The notes beneath the pieces are model-generated. The model was not told the DNA's origin. It worked only from the letters and a program-made list of their open reading frames with translations, and ran no database searches. Both the position numbers and the translations under genes were made by a program. Of a stretch of DNA of 64,000 bases, positions 1-9,731 are shown piece by piece; the first letter of the stretch is position 1, and every line of letters starts with the position of its first letter. Origin of the DNA: Bacteroidales bacterium (GTDB lineage Bacteria; Bacteroidota; Bacteroidia; Bacteroidales; P3); the NCBI GenBank assembly GCA_017559135.1, contig JAFYSZ010000003.1, forward strand, positions 124,001 through 188,000, given 5' to 3'.

Positions 1-1063
1 TTGTTAAGATTTTATCTGCATCAACAAAGATTGCGTGTCCTCCAACAGGGCGTTGGTAAGGTATTCCGTATTCATCTAATTTTGCAGCTAAGTATTGTAC
101 TTGACGAATGCGTGTGTCAAGGTTGTCAAATTCTGTGTTTTCGTCTAATCCTACTGCTAGCGCTTCCATATCTCTACCATTCATACCTCCATATGTTAGG
201 AATCCTTCAAAAGGAATACAGAATAATTTTGCACCTTCGTACCATTCTTTTTTGCGTGTAGCGATGAATCCTCCCATATTAACGATACCGTCTTTCTTTG
301 CTGACATTGTCATACCGTCTGCGTATGAGAACATTTCTTTTGCTATTTCTTTGATAGTTTTGTTTTCGTATCCTTTTTCACGCATTTTGATAAAGTATGC
401 GTTTTCTGCAAAACGAGCAGAGTCAAGTATAACTGGTTTGTTGTATTTATTTGCAACTTCTCTTACTTGACGAAGATTTTCCATTGAAACAGGTTGTCCT
501 CCTGCTGTGTTGTTTGTAACAGTTACTATTACAAAAGGAATTTTATCTGCGTTTTCAGCTAATGCTTTTTCTAATTTCTTAGGGTCTACGTTTCCTTTGA
601 AAGGTATTTCTAATTGAGTATCTTTTGCTTCGTCTATTGTGCAATCTAATGCTGTTGCTTTACGACTTTCAATGTGTCCTTTTGTTGTGTCGAAGTGAGA
701 GTTGCCTGGTACTATGTCTCCTTGTTTTACTAAGTGTGAGAATAATACATTTTCTGCTGCACGTCCTTGGTGAGTTGGGATAACATATTCAAATCCTGTG
801 ATAGAGGTGATAGTATCTTTTAAACGATAAAAACTTCTTGCTCCAGCGTATGATTCATCTCCCATCATCATTGCAGCCCATTGACGATCTGACATAGAAC
901 CTGTTCCTGAGTCAGTTATACAGTCAATGTATACTTGTTCTGATTTTAACATAAACACATTGTTATGTGCTTCTTTAAGCCATTGTTCACGTTCTTGACG
1001 TGTACTTTTTCTTATTGGCTCTACCATTTTTATTTTCCACGATTCTGCAAAAGGTAATTCCAT
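1..1063 (-). CDS. tnaA: Tryptophanase, 3' part cut by the window edge
   Basis: PLP-dependent beta-eliminating lyase, expected to split tryptophan into indole, pyruvate and ammonia. About 354 codons are visible from the ATG at 1063; the family is about 460 residues, so the C-terminal quarter lies to the left of the window. The N-terminus MELPFAESWKIKMVEPIRKS, the THQGRAAENVLF segment, DSARFAENAYFIK and the Schiff-base motif MSAKKDG (PLP lysine near residue 257) all fit. The related tyrosine phenol-lyase shares MSDxQWAxMMMGDE, so substrate specificity is assigned from overall resemblance to Porphyromonas-type tryptophanase and not from a single residue. It is a separate transcription unit with its own promoter and a roughly 50-nt leader. 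No TnaC-like leader peptide with a tryptophan codon was seen. Confidence 0.9.
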   Translation of the reverse strand, partial: MELPFAESWKIKMVEPIRKSTRQEREQWLKEAHNNVFMLKSEQVYIDCITDSGTGSMSDRQWAAMMMGDESYAGARSFYRLKDTITSITGFEYVIPTHQGRAAENVLFSHLVKQGDIVPGNSHFDTTKGHIESRKATALDCTIDEAKDTQLEIPFKGNVDPKKLEKALAENADKIPFVIVTVTNNTAGGQPVSMENLRQVREVANKYNKPVILDSARFAENAYFIKMREKGYENKTIKEIAKEMFSYADGMTMSAKKDGIVNMGGFIATRKKEWYEGAKLFCIPFEGFLTYGGMNGRDMEALAVGLDENTEFDNLDTRIRQVQYLAAKLDEYGIPYQRPVGGHAIFVDADKILT

Positions 1064-1120
1064 AATCTATTATTTTTTATTTGTTTATATTTTATATTCA
1101 GTTTAGTTTTCTATTTCGTG

Positions 1121-1151
1121 CAAAGTTAGAACTTTTATTTCAAACAACAAA
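1121..1151 (-). promoter_or_regulatory. tnaA promoter
   Basis: On the minus strand the -7 box TAACTTTG (1128-1121) follows a TTTG -33 box (1151-1148) with exactly 19 nt between them, the Bacteroidota consensus. Transcription should start near 1114. Confidence 0.7.
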
Positions 1152-1157
1152 ATATTC

Positions 1158-2153
1158 TTAGTTTTGCGCTACAAATGTCCCTAATTCAACGTTTGAATCA
1201 GAAATAAATTTTAAAGAAGGGCTTTTTTCTTGTAATTTTATTTTGTTTCTACCGCTATATCCTATTGCGTAGTTGATTTCTCTTGGATTTACTGAAATTG
1301 TTTTTGTGTTATGAGGTAGATTTTCAAATCTTTCTTGCCAAATTTTAGTTAGAACAAGTTCTTTGAATGATACGTGAAAAGGTCCCGCTAATAATTGTTC
1401 TCCATTTATTAGGGCTTCTGAAGGGTGTAAACCTACTCGTAAGATTGTTATATTAGTCTGTGAGAATATTTTATAAATTTCTGCTGTCCATTCTACCGCT
1501 TCTTCAATAGAAAGTGCTTTATACTGTCCTAATTGATATAAATCTGCTAAATCTGTATTTTTAATTACAAGTGTAGGATATATTCTCGTGCTTTCTGCTC
1601 CTAATTCTATTATTTTTTTTGCAGTTTCTTTGGATTTTTCAACGGTGTCTAAGGGTAGGCCTATCATCATTTGAAGTCCAAGAGAGAATCCATATTCTTT
1701 TATCATGTTAGATGCGAGTTCTACATCTTTTACTGTATGTCCCCGTTTTGAAAAGGATAATACATCTTCATCTAATGATTGTGCCCCTAATTCAATGTCG
1801 TGAACATTGTATTGTTTTAAAATACTAAGAACTTTTTCATTTATATAATCTGGACGAGTTGATATTCTTATGCTTTTAATTTCTCCTTGCTCAATGTATG
1901 GTTGAACTACTTCAAGATATTTTATCATATCTTTTTCGTCAATCCCAGTGAAACTGCCTCCAAAGAAGGCAAGTTCCACATGAGAAGGTTTTATAAATGT
2001 AGTAAGATGTTGCTTTATTATTTGTTTTATTTCCTCTGGCTTTACGGCTTGTAATTGTCCAGAAATATAACGTTGATTACAATATATACACCTATTTGGA
2101 CATGCTAATTCTGGTATAAAAATAGGTATATTATAATGTTTCATAACCAACAA
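1158..2153 (-). CDS. Radical SAM protein, Elp3-like core
   Basis: A 331-residue radical SAM enzyme. The 4Fe-4S ligand motif CPNRCIYC lies at about residues 18-25 (CxxxCxxC), followed by a family-typical FFGGSFTG glycine-rich segment near 64-71 and a TRPDYI strand near 99. The layout resembles the COG1243 group (Elp3-like without an acetyltransferase domain) often found as an orphan in Bacteroidota; its substrate is unknown. It is the last gene of the gltX-led operon: its ATG is 3 nt beyond the stop of the wzc gene. A role in tRNA modification would fit the gltX and miaB neighbours, but that is inference. The start could also be the fourth codon (MKHYNIPIF), which resembles related proteins better. 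Confidence 0.75.
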   Translation of the reverse strand: MLVMKHYNIPIFIPELACPNRCIYCNQRYISGQLQAVKPEEIKQIIKQHLTTFIKPSHVELAFFGGSFTGIDEKDMIKYLEVVQPYIEQGEIKSIRISTRPDYINEKVLSILKQYNVHDIELGAQSLDEDVLSFSKRGHTVKDVELASNMIKEYGFSLGLQMMIGLPLDTVEKSKETAKKIIELGAESTRIYPTLVIKNTDLADLYQLGQYKALSIEEAVEWTAEIYKIFSQTNITILRVGLHPSEALINGEQLLAGPFHVSFKELVLTKIWQERFENLPHNTKTISVNPREINYAIGYSGRNKIKLQEKSPSLKFISDSNVELGTFVAQN

Positions 2154-2156
2154 ACG

Positions 2157-4580
2157 TTACTTTTTTATTTTTTCATTATCAAAATAGCCATATCCATAGC
2201 CGTATCCATAATATCCTTTGTCGTATCTTGCACCATAACCATACTTTTGCGCAACAGTTTTTATGTCATTAAATACAAAATGCACTTTTATGTCATTTCT
2301 GTCTTTCAATTCTGCAAGAGATACTTTGAATGCTGCTTTATTTGTTTGTTCTGATCTTACTATGAATAAGTTTATATCACTTTCTTTTGCTAAACATTGT
2401 GCATCGGCTATAAGGTTTACAGGAGGAGTATCAAGGATAATATAATCATAACGTTTTCTGAGTTCTTTTAATAATGCTCTGTTTTTATCAGAATCTATTA
2501 ATTCAGAAGGATTAGGAGGTACAGGTCCTGCAACTAATACATCAAAATTATCAAATTCGGTTGCTTGCAACACATCATCTAATTCGTAGCGACCTACCAT
2601 ATATGATGTTAAGCCGTGAGTAGCATTTAATCCAAATATTTTATGTAATGCAGGTTTTCTTAAATCATATCCAATTAAAAGTGTCTTTTTGCCAGAAATA
2701 GCAAAAATAGATGCAATATTTACACTCACCAAACTTTTTCCTTCGTTTGGTAAAGATGATGTTACTAATATGATTTTACCTTCACCCGAATTTTGTCCTA
2801 ATACATATTTTATATTTGTTCTTAGAGATCTAAACGTTTCTGCAATTTGACTTCTTGGCTTATCGTAAACTATAAGTCTATTGCCATCTGCTGGGATATT
2901 TGGTATGAATCCTATAATTGGAGCAGATGAAAGTTTTTCCAAATCGTCTTTACTGTCAATAGTATTTTTTGTAAAATATCTTAGTAAAATATATCCTGTT
3001 GGTATAGCAAAACCAATAATGAATGCTAAAAGAAGGTTAGTCATTGTTCGTGGATAAACTTTGATTGCAAAAGTAGCTTTGTCTATTACCTTATGATCTG
3101 GTAGCGCCGCGTTCTTTGCAATTTCAGCTTCAGCTCGTTTTGTATATAAGAAATTGTAAATCTCATCATTAAATTTAAATTGACGTTCTATGTTTATCAT
3201 GTTTCTTTGAGTGGTAGGCAATTGATCAATTTCCATTTGAAGAGCCTTTTGCTGTCTATTTAGTTCGGTTTCGTTTATTTGTGAAACTTGTTGAATATTC
3301 TTTAAACTTTCCTTAATCTGATTTTTGATAGTTTCCATTTGAGCCAATAATTCTTTCATCTTAGGAGATTGAGGAGTCATTGTCGAAGATAATCTTTGTT
3401 TTTCAAGAATAAGGTCAGTTAAAGAAACGACTAATTTACTTAATAATGGATCATCTACTCCCATTGTTGAAGGTGCAACAAGTCCATCTTTCAAATCTGT
3501 TTGATTGATATAGTTTGTTAAATAGTCATAATATGCTTTTTTTGTAGTTTCTTCTGCTCTTTTTGTTTCAAATTCATTTGCTCTTTCAAATAGATATTCC
3601 GCATCGCTTGAAAGATTGAATGTATTATTATTTTTTTGGAAAGCTTCTTTGCGAGCTTCTGCTATTGCTAAAGAATCTGAAATAGCGTTAATTTGTGAAT
3701 TTACAAAATCTATTGTTGCTACATTTAAGTGATTTTTGTCTTCAAATGTTATATCTATATAAACTTCGCATAATTTATTCACAAAATCCTTTGCTTTATT
3801 ACTATTTTGATGTTTGAATCGAATAGAAATAATAGAAGATTCTTTATTTATTAATTCAATTTGAGTTGAATTAAAAGCATTTGCTAACGCATCCATGTCG
3901 TTAATTACAAATGCGTATTTCATATTAGCAAGATTATCTTCCCAAGCAGCAGGATCCTTCAATAGTATTTTAAATTTCATTCCATCTTTTATATACCATT
4001 GACCATATCTTATTACTGTGCTTGCGGCTGAAACATCTTTAAATTCTGGTAATATTTTATCTTGAATATAATCATAAACAGGAACATTTTTTTGTTCTTC
4101 ATATGAAATAAGACACTTGTTTTTATCTATCAATTCCACATTTATGGGTATTCCTGTTGGTTGAGTATTGTAAAAGTCTAAAATAATTTCAAAAGGAGAA
4201 TCTTTGTAAATATCATAATATTTGAAATTAGCTTTTAGATAATAATCAACGTATAAATCAAGCGATTTTACTGTTCTTTTTACCATTGAAACGGATTGAA
4301 TCGTTCCTATTTCATTTTGGAAATTAACAGCGTCTTGATTGTAGAAATTAAAACCAAAATTACCTGATAAGTTAGACATCATATTGCTATTACTTTTTAT
4401 CAGCAAAGTTGTCTTTGCTTCATAAAGAGGAGTAGAATATTTTGTAATAAATATGCAGGCAATTATTGCAATAACAATCGCGATGACAAATAAATGCCAT
4501 TTTTCTAACATTTTATATAACAACTCCATTATGTTAATAGAATTGTTATTCTCTTCTATAATTTGTTTTTCTTCGCTCAT
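2157..4580 (-). CDS. Polysaccharide co-polymerase / tyrosine autokinase (Wzc-like)
   Basis: Inner-membrane BY-kinase that controls chain length and export of capsule or exopolysaccharide. The 807 residues give: a Wzz domain with a first membrane helix at about 31-50, a long coiled-coil periplasmic region (about 285-480), a second helix near 510-533, and a cytoplasmic kinase domain with Walker A SSLPNEGKSL (about 605-614), Walker A' KTLLIGYDLRKPALH and Walker B YDYIILDTPP. The C-terminus is a tyrosine-glycine tail with nine tyrosines in about 22 residues, the expected autophosphorylation cluster. It follows the wza-like lipoprotein by 13 nt, and the pair would form the trans-envelope export channel. 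No glycosyltransferases, flippase, polymerase or Wzb/YwqE phosphatase are nearby. Confidence 0.92.
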   Translation of the reverse strand: MSEEKQIIEENNNSINIMELLYKMLEKWHLFVIAIVIAIIACIFITKYSTPLYEAKTTLLIKSNSNMMSNLSGNFGFNFYNQDAVNFQNEIGTIQSVSMVKRTVKSLDLYVDYYLKANFKYYDIYKDSPFEIILDFYNTQPTGIPINVELIDKNKCLISYEEQKNVPVYDYIQDKILPEFKDVSAASTVIRYGQWYIKDGMKFKILLKDPAAWEDNLANMKYAFVINDMDALANAFNSTQIELINKESSIISIRFKHQNSNKAKDFVNKLCEVYIDITFEDKNHLNVATIDFVNSQINAISDSLAIAEARKEAFQKNNNTFNLSSDAEYLFERANEFETKRAEETTKKAYYDYLTNYINQTDLKDGLVAPSTMGVDDPLLSKLVVSLTDLILEKQRLSSTMTPQSPKMKELLAQMETIKNQIKESLKNIQQVSQINETELNRQQKALQMEIDQLPTTQRNMINIERQFKFNDEIYNFLYTKRAEAEIAKNAALPDHKVIDKATFAIKVYPRTMTNLLLAFIIGFAIPTGYILLRYFTKNTIDSKDDLEKLSSAPIIGFIPNIPADGNRLIVYDKPRSQIAETFRSLRTNIKYVLGQNSGEGKIILVTSSLPNEGKSLVSVNIASIFAISGKKTLLIGYDLRKPALHKIFGLNATHGLTSYMVGRYELDDVLQATEFDNFDVLVAGPVPPNPSELIDSDKNRALLKELRKRYDYIILDTPPVNLIADAQCLAKESDINLFIVRSEQTNKAAFKVSLAELKDRNDIKVHFVFNDIKTVAQKYGYGARYDKGYYGYGYGYGYFDNEKIKK

Positions 4581-4593
4581 AATTTTTTGTATT

Positions 4594-5394
4594 TTATTTG
4601 CTATTCAATGAAAGTATCCACGAGAATATAGATATTACAGATGTCAAAACTACTAATGAATTAGAAATAGTAGTTAAAGGAATGTTTAATGTAGATAATG
4701 TTTTTGTATTTTTATTTGGTTCTACATATACAACATCTCCTGGTTGAAGATAGAGATGCTTATTTTGTAATATTTCTACATTTCTTAAATCCACAGTATA
4801 AACTATATCTTCTGTTTTAGTTTTTCTAATAATTTTGACTTTTTCTCTATTTCCATAATATGTTAAATCACCAGCTGCAGCTATTAGTTGAAATAAACTT
4901 ACACAAGGTTGATAAAAAGTATAAGTGCCAGGACGATTTACTTCTCCAAGGATAGAGACTTTATAATTTAACATTTTGCAACTAACAACAGCTCCTTGAA
5001 TATATTGATCTACCTTTTCTTGAATAGCATTTTGAGCTTGTTCAACAGTCAAACCTTCTATTTTAACTTTTCCAACAACAGGCAAATTAATTTCTCCATT
5101 TTTGTCAATAACATACCCATTTAAATAGATACTATTTTCTGTGGTAGAATATCTTGAATCTTTGGAAGCAAACATTCTTGCTGTTTCGTCATCTATTGCC
5201 ATTACATCAATATATAACATATCTTCCTTGGCTAAGTAATAATTCGGAGAGAAATTAACATTTTCTCCTTCATAAGTATATTTGTAATCTCCTTGATTTT
5301 CCGTTTGGAAATAAATCAAATTCTTTTGAGATGTACATGATGTTAATGTAATAACAACAATACTTAATAATAAAATAAATCTATTCATTTTCAT
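4594..5394 (-). CDS. Polysaccharide export outer-membrane lipoprotein (Wza-like)
   Basis: A 266-residue lipoprotein with signal peptide and lipobox TLTSC (lipidated Cys20). A polysaccharide-export domain (about 50-140, with NLPVVGKVKIEGLTVEQAQ) is followed by an SLBB-type segment (ILGEVNRPGTYTFYQP, about 150-195). The C-terminal hydrophobic helix (about 238-260) replaces the amphipathic barrel helix of E. coli Wza; it may span the outer membrane, which is inference. It lies 12 nt after miaB and 13 nt before the kinase, so all three should be translated from one message. The start could also be the internal MNRFIL two codons later. Confidence 0.9.
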   Translation of the reverse strand: MKMNRFILLLSIVVITLTSCTSQKNLIYFQTENQGDYKYTYEGENVNFSPNYYLAKEDMLYIDVMAIDDETARMFASKDSRYSTTENSIYLNGYVIDKNGEINLPVVGKVKIEGLTVEQAQNAIQEKVDQYIQGAVVSCKMLNYKVSILGEVNRPGTYTFYQPCVSLFQLIAAAGDLTYYGNREKVKIIRKTKTEDIVYTVDLRNVEILQNKHLYLQPGDVVYVEPNKNTKTLSTLNIPLTTISNSLVVLTSVISIFSWILSLNSK

Positions 5395-5406
5395 AATACA
5401 TATTTA

Positions 5407-6729
5407 TTAAATAATTTCTCCGAACAAAGTAGCAGAAGTGCAAGATGTTACTTTCACTTGTGCATATTCACCAATTTTAGTATCTTTTTTATCAAATATT
5501 ATAACTTTATTTTGAGAATTTCTACCAAACAATTGTTCCTTACTTCGTTTGCTTACACCTTCAATCAAAACTTCAAATATTTTACCTACATCTTTTTGAT
5601 TGCTTTCAAGAGACAATCTTCTTTGAAGTTCAATTATTTCTTCTAATCGTCTTGTTTTTTCTTTATATGGAATATCATCTTCATATTTTTTTGCCGCCAA
5701 GGTATTAGAACGTTGAGAATAATTAAACATAAAAGCAGAATCATATCCAACCCACTCCATCATACTTAAAGTTTCTTTATGATCTTCTATGGTTTCTGAA
5801 CAAAACCCTGCGATAATGTCAGTTGATATTCCACAATCTTTTATAGTATTTTTTATCGCAGTAATTTTATTCATATAATCTTCCCTTGTGTATTTTCTAT
5901 TCATCTTTTTTAACATTGCAGTACTACCTGATTGCATAGGAAGATGTATAAATTTGCAAATATTATCGTATTTAGCAATAGTGTCTAATAATTCTTGTGA
6001 AATATCTTTTGGGTGAGAAGTCGAAAATCTAACTCTTAATAATGGACTGATTTTTGCAACTAATTCCATTAACTTTGCGAAATTTATTTCGTTCACCTGT
6101 CCTTTATTCCAAATGTAAGAATTAACATTTTGTCCCAAAAGAGTAACTTCTCTATAACCTTTGTTAAATAAGTCTTGGGCTTCTCCAATAATAGTTTGTG
6201 GGTCCCTGCTACGCTCTTTTCCTCTTGTATATGGCACAACGCAATATGAACAAAAGTTTTCACAACCTCTCATTATCGATATGAAAGCAGTTACTCCATT
6301 TGTGTCAAGCTTTACAGGGGTAATATCGGCATAAGTTTCATCTTCTGAAAGAATTGCAGAAATATATGATTTATTATTCTTTTCTGCTTCATTCAATAAA
6401 TAAGGAATATCTCGATAGGAATCAGGACCTACGACTATATCTACATTGCATTCTTCAACTAATTGTTTTTGCAATCTCTCTGCCATGCAACCTAACACAC
6501 CTATTTTTAACCAACTTTTCTTTTTTCTTAGAGAATCAAATTCTATCAAACGTTTTTTTACTCTTTGTTCAGCATTTTCCCTAATTGAACAAGTATTCAC
6601 TAAAATTAAATCTGCTTCCAATATATCATTTGTTGCCTCGTAATTATTATTCTTTAAAATAGAAGCAACAACTTCACTATCTGCCTGATTCATTTGACAA
6701 CCATAAGTCTCTATATATACTTTCTTCAT
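5407..6729 (-). CDS. miaB: tRNA-2-methylthio-N6-dimethylallyladenosine synthase
   Basis: Methylthiotransferase that adds ms2 to i6A37 in tRNAs reading UNN codons. The 440 residues match the family: an N-terminal UPF0004 domain with three cluster-binding cysteines (GCQMNQADS, NTCSIRENAEQR, GCMAERL), a radical SAM motif CENFCSYC with VVPYTRGKERSR after it, and a C-terminal TRAM domain ending in SCTSATLFGEII. The NTCSIRE and PYTRGKERSR signatures separate it from the paralogues MtaB and RimO. Its ATG overlaps the last 4 nt of the sirtuin gene, so translation is probably coupled. Confidence 0.96.
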   Translation of the reverse strand: MKKVYIETYGCQMNQADSEVVASILKNNNYEATNDILEADLILVNTCSIRENAEQRVKKRLIEFDSLRKKKSWLKIGVLGCMAERLQKQLVEECNVDIVVGPDSYRDIPYLLNEAEKNNKSYISAILSEDETYADITPVKLDTNGVTAFISIMRGCENFCSYCVVPYTRGKERSRDPQTIIGEAQDLFNKGYREVTLLGQNVNSYIWNKGQVNEINFAKLMELVAKISPLLRVRFSTSHPKDISQELLDTIAKYDNICKFIHLPMQSGSTAMLKKMNRKYTREDYMNKITAIKNTIKDCGISTDIIAGFCSETIEDHKETLSMMEWVGYDSAFMFNYSQRSNTLAAKKYEDDIPYKEKTRRLEEIIELQRRLSLESNQKDVGKIFEVLIEGVSKRSKEQLFGRNSQNKVIIFDKKDTKIGEYAQVKVTSCTSATLFGEII

Positions 6730-7415
6730 AAATATTTTTCAAGAATTTCGTCTACAACTAATTTTACTCCAATACTTGCTTTTTGTTTCACGAAAACAAC
6801 ATTCTTATCATTTGTTTTAACCGTATTCGGATCAATAAGATATTTCTTGCAATCTTTCTTTGCATATTGTAAAAGACCTGCTGCGGGATAAACATTAAGG
6901 CTTGTTCCTATTATTATCATAATGTCAGCCTTCTCACACAACTCTATTGCGGGAACAATATTAGGCACAGACTCTCCAAACCAAACTATATATGGTCTTA
7001 AAGGCTTCCCATAATTGTCATTCATATCTTTTGTTAATTCCCAACCATCAAGCAATCTAATATCATCTGCATCTATCTCGCTACATACTTTCTTTAATTC
7101 TCCGTGTAAATGCAAAACACTTTTGCTCCCTGCTCTTTCGTGTAAATCATCTACATTTTGAGTTATTATCTTTAAATTAAAATTTTCTTCTAAACGTAAT
7201 AACTGTTTATGCCCTTCATTTGGCTCTGCATTATATAATTCTTTCCGTCTTTGATTATAGAAATTTCTTACCAAATCAGGATTTCTTTTCCAAGCTTCAA
7301 ATGTTGCTACATCTTCAACATTATGATTTTCCCACAAGCCATCACTATCTCGGAAAGTTTTTATTCCACTCTCTTGACTTATTCCTGCTCCGGTCAATAC
7401 AACAATTGTTTTCAT
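6726..7415 (-). CDS. cobB: NAD-dependent protein deacylase (sirtuin, class III)
   Basis: Removes acyl groups from lysines using NAD+. A short 229-residue sirtuin: NAD motif LTGAGISQESGIKTFR (about 7-22), QNVDDLHERAGS, the catalytic histidine in LHLHGEL, and GTSLNVYPAAGL near the C-terminus. The FYNQRR motif (about 51-56) holds the tyrosine and arginine typical of class III enzymes that prefer succinyl/malonyl-lysine, so desuccinylase activity is likely. The zinc-binding cysteine pairs are absent (only one cysteine in the corresponding loop), which is common in this class. It sits 2 nt after the DUF2520 gene and overlaps miaB by 4 nt. Confidence 0.9.
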   Translation of the reverse strand: MKTIVVLTGAGISQESGIKTFRDSDGLWENHNVEDVATFEAWKRNPDLVRNFYNQRRKELYNAEPNEGHKQLLRLEENFNLKIITQNVDDLHERAGSKSVLHLHGELKKVCSEIDADDIRLLDGWELTKDMNDNYGKPLRPYIVWFGESVPNIVPAIELCEKADIMIIIGTSLNVYPAAGLLQYAKKDCKKYLIDPNTVKTNDKNVVFVKQKASIGVKLVVDEILEKYL

Positions 7416-7417
7416 AA

Positions 7418-8140
7418 TTATTTTTTATGATAATCTATAATACTATTACTTATAACCGAATACAATTCCTTCTCTTTTGAGGACAATCTGTCAAGATGTT
7501 GATTTATTATATTAAAATCACCTCTAACAGCGGGTCCTGTTTGAAAAGCAAATAAATCGTCATTAGATTTTACATTATTTACTGTTCGATCAATAATTGG
7601 AAACAACAATGAAAAAGGAATATTGTGTCTATCTAATATTTCTTTTGAAATTCCGAATAAATGATTTGTGAAATTATTAGCAAAAACAGCTGCAATATGC
7701 AAGTATTGTCTTTGCTCATCATCAACAAAACAAGCATACGTAGAAAGACTTTTTGCAAAAGATTCTAAACTATCTTTACATTTTTCATTATTTGCACAAA
7801 AGCATAAAGGGACTTCGGAAAAATCTATGTCCTTTTTTTTGCTTAAAGATTGCAAAGGATACAGACAACCAAAATTATCTGCTTTTTGCGATAATAAATC
7901 AGAATTTGTAAATCCAGAAGTATGCAACAATATGCCTTCAACCTTTGGTAATTTATTTACAACCTCATTTATAACATCATCTTTTACCGCTATAATAACA
8001 ATATCGCTTTCCACATCTTTGGCAGAAAACTCCTCCCGAGAAGAAATCATTTTTGCTTTATACCCCTTCTCATTCATTACCTTGTGATAATGAAAAGCAA
8101 CATTGCCTCGTCCAATAATATTGACAGTTTTTATATTCAC
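7418..8140 (-). CDS. Rossmann-like / DUF2520 domain protein
   Basis: A 240-residue protein with an N-terminal NAD(P)-binding Rossmann fold (VNIIGRGNVAFHYHK, glycines at about 10-12; VIIAVKDDVI strand near 48) and a C-terminal helical DUF2520 domain containing HIAAVFANNFTNHLF (about 147-161) and the conserved GPAVRGD motif. The layout is that of the pyrroline-5-carboxylate reductase / ketopantoate reductase superfamily, but the substrate of this Bacteroidota-wide group is not established. The start overlaps the gltX stop by one base, indicating translational coupling. Confidence 0.85.
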   Translation of the reverse strand: MNIKTVNIIGRGNVAFHYHKVMNEKGYKAKMISSREEFSAKDVESDIVIIAVKDDVINEVVNKLPKVEGILLHTSGFTNSDLLSQKADNFGCLYPLQSLSKKKDIDFSEVPLCFCANNEKCKDSLESFAKSLSTYACFVDDEQRQYLHIAAVFANNFTNHLFGISKEILDRHNIPFSLLFPIIDRTVNNVKSNDDLFAFQTGPAVRGDFNIINQHLDRLSSKEKELYSVISNSIIDYHKK

Positions 8141-9678
8141 TACAACCCTATTTTTTTAGCGGCAGTATTTAATCTTGATACTATTTCTTCTTTACCTAAT
8201 ATTTTTAATATGTCTAACATATTCACTCCCTTAGTATCTCCAACAACAGCCAAACGAATAGAATTCATAATTTGTCCCATATTTAGTTCGTTGTCCGAAA
8301 TATATTTCATTATAAATTCCTCTGCATTGTCGGCCCAAAGATTGTTATCTTCTATCTTAGCTATTTCAGTAGCAATAAAACTTATTCTTTCACTTGTCCC
8401 TTCTTTCCAACGCTTTTTCAATGCTTTCTCTGCATAAGTTTCAGGAGCAACGAAGAAATAATCACTATTATCCCAAAAATCTTTTACAAAATTACATCTT
8501 TCTTTAACTAAACCAACAATAGCAATCAATTTACTCTCATCAACTATTTCAATATCTCTGCTTTTCAAGTCTTTTTGGAAATCTATGACTAACTTTTCGT
8601 CTTCAACCTTTTGAAGATATTGATGATTAAACCATTTAGCTTTCTCTAAATCAAATTTAGCACCATGTTTTGATATTCTATCAATAGAAAATGTTTCAAC
8701 TAATTCATCTAATGAGAATATTTCTTGTTCTGTACCAGAATTCCAACCCAATAAAGCTAACATATTTATTACGGCTTCTGGTAAATATCCACTTTCTCTA
8801 TAACCAGAGGATACTTCTTTTGATTTTGGATCTGTCCATTGCAAAGGGAATACAGGGAATCCTAATCTGTCTCCATCTCTTTTTGATAATTTACCATTTC
8901 CATCAGGTTTTAACAATAAAGGTAAATGAGCAAATTTTGGCATTGTGTCTTCCCAACCAAAAGCTTTATACAACATAACGTGCAAAGGACAAGAAGGCAG
9001 CCATTCTTCTCCTCTAATCACATGAGAAATACACATTAAATGATCATCAACAATATTTGCTAAATGATAAGTAGGCATTCCATCTGATTTATACAATACC
9101 TTATCATCTAACAATGAAGAATTCATTTTAACGTGTCCTCTGATCAAATCGTCAAGATGAATATCTTCATTTTCAGGGAACTTGAATCTAATTACATAAG
9201 CAACATCTTTTGCAAGTAATTCATCAACTTCTTGCTTATTAAGCGATAAAGAATTTCTTAAACCCTTTCTTGTGTTGCAATCATATTGGAAATTTTTCTT
9301 TTCGCTTTCATATTGTTTTCTTAAAGCATCTAATTCTTCCGCTGTGTCAAAAGCATAATACGCCCAACCCTTTTCTACAAGTTCAATAGCATATTTTTTG
9401 TATAATTCTTTACGTTCAGACTGTTTGTAAGGACCATAATCTCCACCTATTCCTACTCCTTCATCAAATTTTAGCCCTAACCATTTAAAAGATTCTACTA
9501 TATAATTTTCAGCACCTTCAACAAATCTTGTTTGATCTGTATCTTCTATTCTTAAAATAAAATCTCCTCCATTTTGTTTTGCGAACAAATAGTTATAAAG
9601 AGCCGTTCTTACTCCACCAATATGAAGAGGCCCTGTTGGAGATGGTGCAAATCTAACTCTAACTTTTCTTTCTGTCAT
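8140..9678 (-). CDS. gltX: Glutamate-tRNA ligase
   Basis: Class I aminoacyl-tRNA synthetase charging tRNA-Glu. HIGH-type motif [14 protein letters not shown] at the N-terminus, KMSKS-type motif KLSKRDGDR near residue 255, and the C-terminal anticodon-binding helical bundle give a normal length of 512 residues. The reading frame is open to 9711, but the promoter -7 box lies at 9701-9708, so upstream starts would not be transcribed; [10 protein letters not shown] at 9678 is chosen (MNYKQM at 9693 is possible). It heads a minus-strand run of seven tightly spaced genes ending at 1158. The tRNA-Glu of this window is far away at 36.0 kb. Confidence 0.96.
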   Translation of the reverse strand: MTERKVRVRFAPSPTGPLHIGGVRTALYNYLFAKQNGGDFILRIEDTDQTRFVEGAENYIVESFKWLGLKFDEGVGIGGDYGPYKQSERKELYKKYAIELVEKGWAYYAFDTAEELDALRKQYESEKKNFQYDCNTRKGLRNSLSLNKQEVDELLAKDVAYVIRFKFPENEDIHLDDLIRGHVKMNSSLLDDKVLYKSDGMPTYHLANIVDDHLMCISHVIRGEEWLPSCPLHVMLYKAFGWEDTMPKFAHLPLLLKPDGNGKLSKRDGDRLGFPVFPLQWTDPKSKEVSSGYRESGYLPEAVINMLALLGWNSGTEQEIFSLDELVETFSIDRISKHGAKFDLEKAKWFNHQYLQKVEDEKLVIDFQKDLKSRDIEIVDESKLIAIVGLVKERCNFVKDFWDNSDYFFVAPETYAEKALKKRWKEGTSERISFIATEIAKIEDNNLWADNAEEFIMKYISDNELNMGQIMNSIRLAVVGDTKGVNMLDILKILGKEEIVSRLNTAAKKIGL

Positions 9679-9700
9679 TTGCTTATAATTCATAAAGTTG

Positions 9701-9731
9701 CAAAAGTACAAAAAAAACGTTTGAAACCAAA
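9701..9731 (-). promoter_or_regulatory. gltX operon promoter
   Basis: Minus-strand TTTG (9731-9728), 19 nt, TACTTTTG (9708-9701): a perfect Bacteroidota promoter. It rules out the upstream in-frame starts of gltX and is the only clear promoter for the roughly 8.5 kb operon below it. Confidence 0.8.

Noticed and set aside
1..470. Plus-strand reading frames at the left edge
   Set aside because: They are shadows of tnaA, whose minus-strand frame has clear family motifs.
1..1063. Tyrosine phenol-lyase
   Set aside because: It shares motifs with tyrosine phenol-lyase, but the N-terminus and the SAKKDG active site follow the Bacteroidales tryptophanase; specificity still needs an assay.
2157..2260. 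Short tandem repeat at the wzc 3' end as a phase-variable microsatellite
   Set aside because: The TAT/GGN alternation is imperfect at the DNA level and encodes the functional tyrosine tail expected for BY-kinases.
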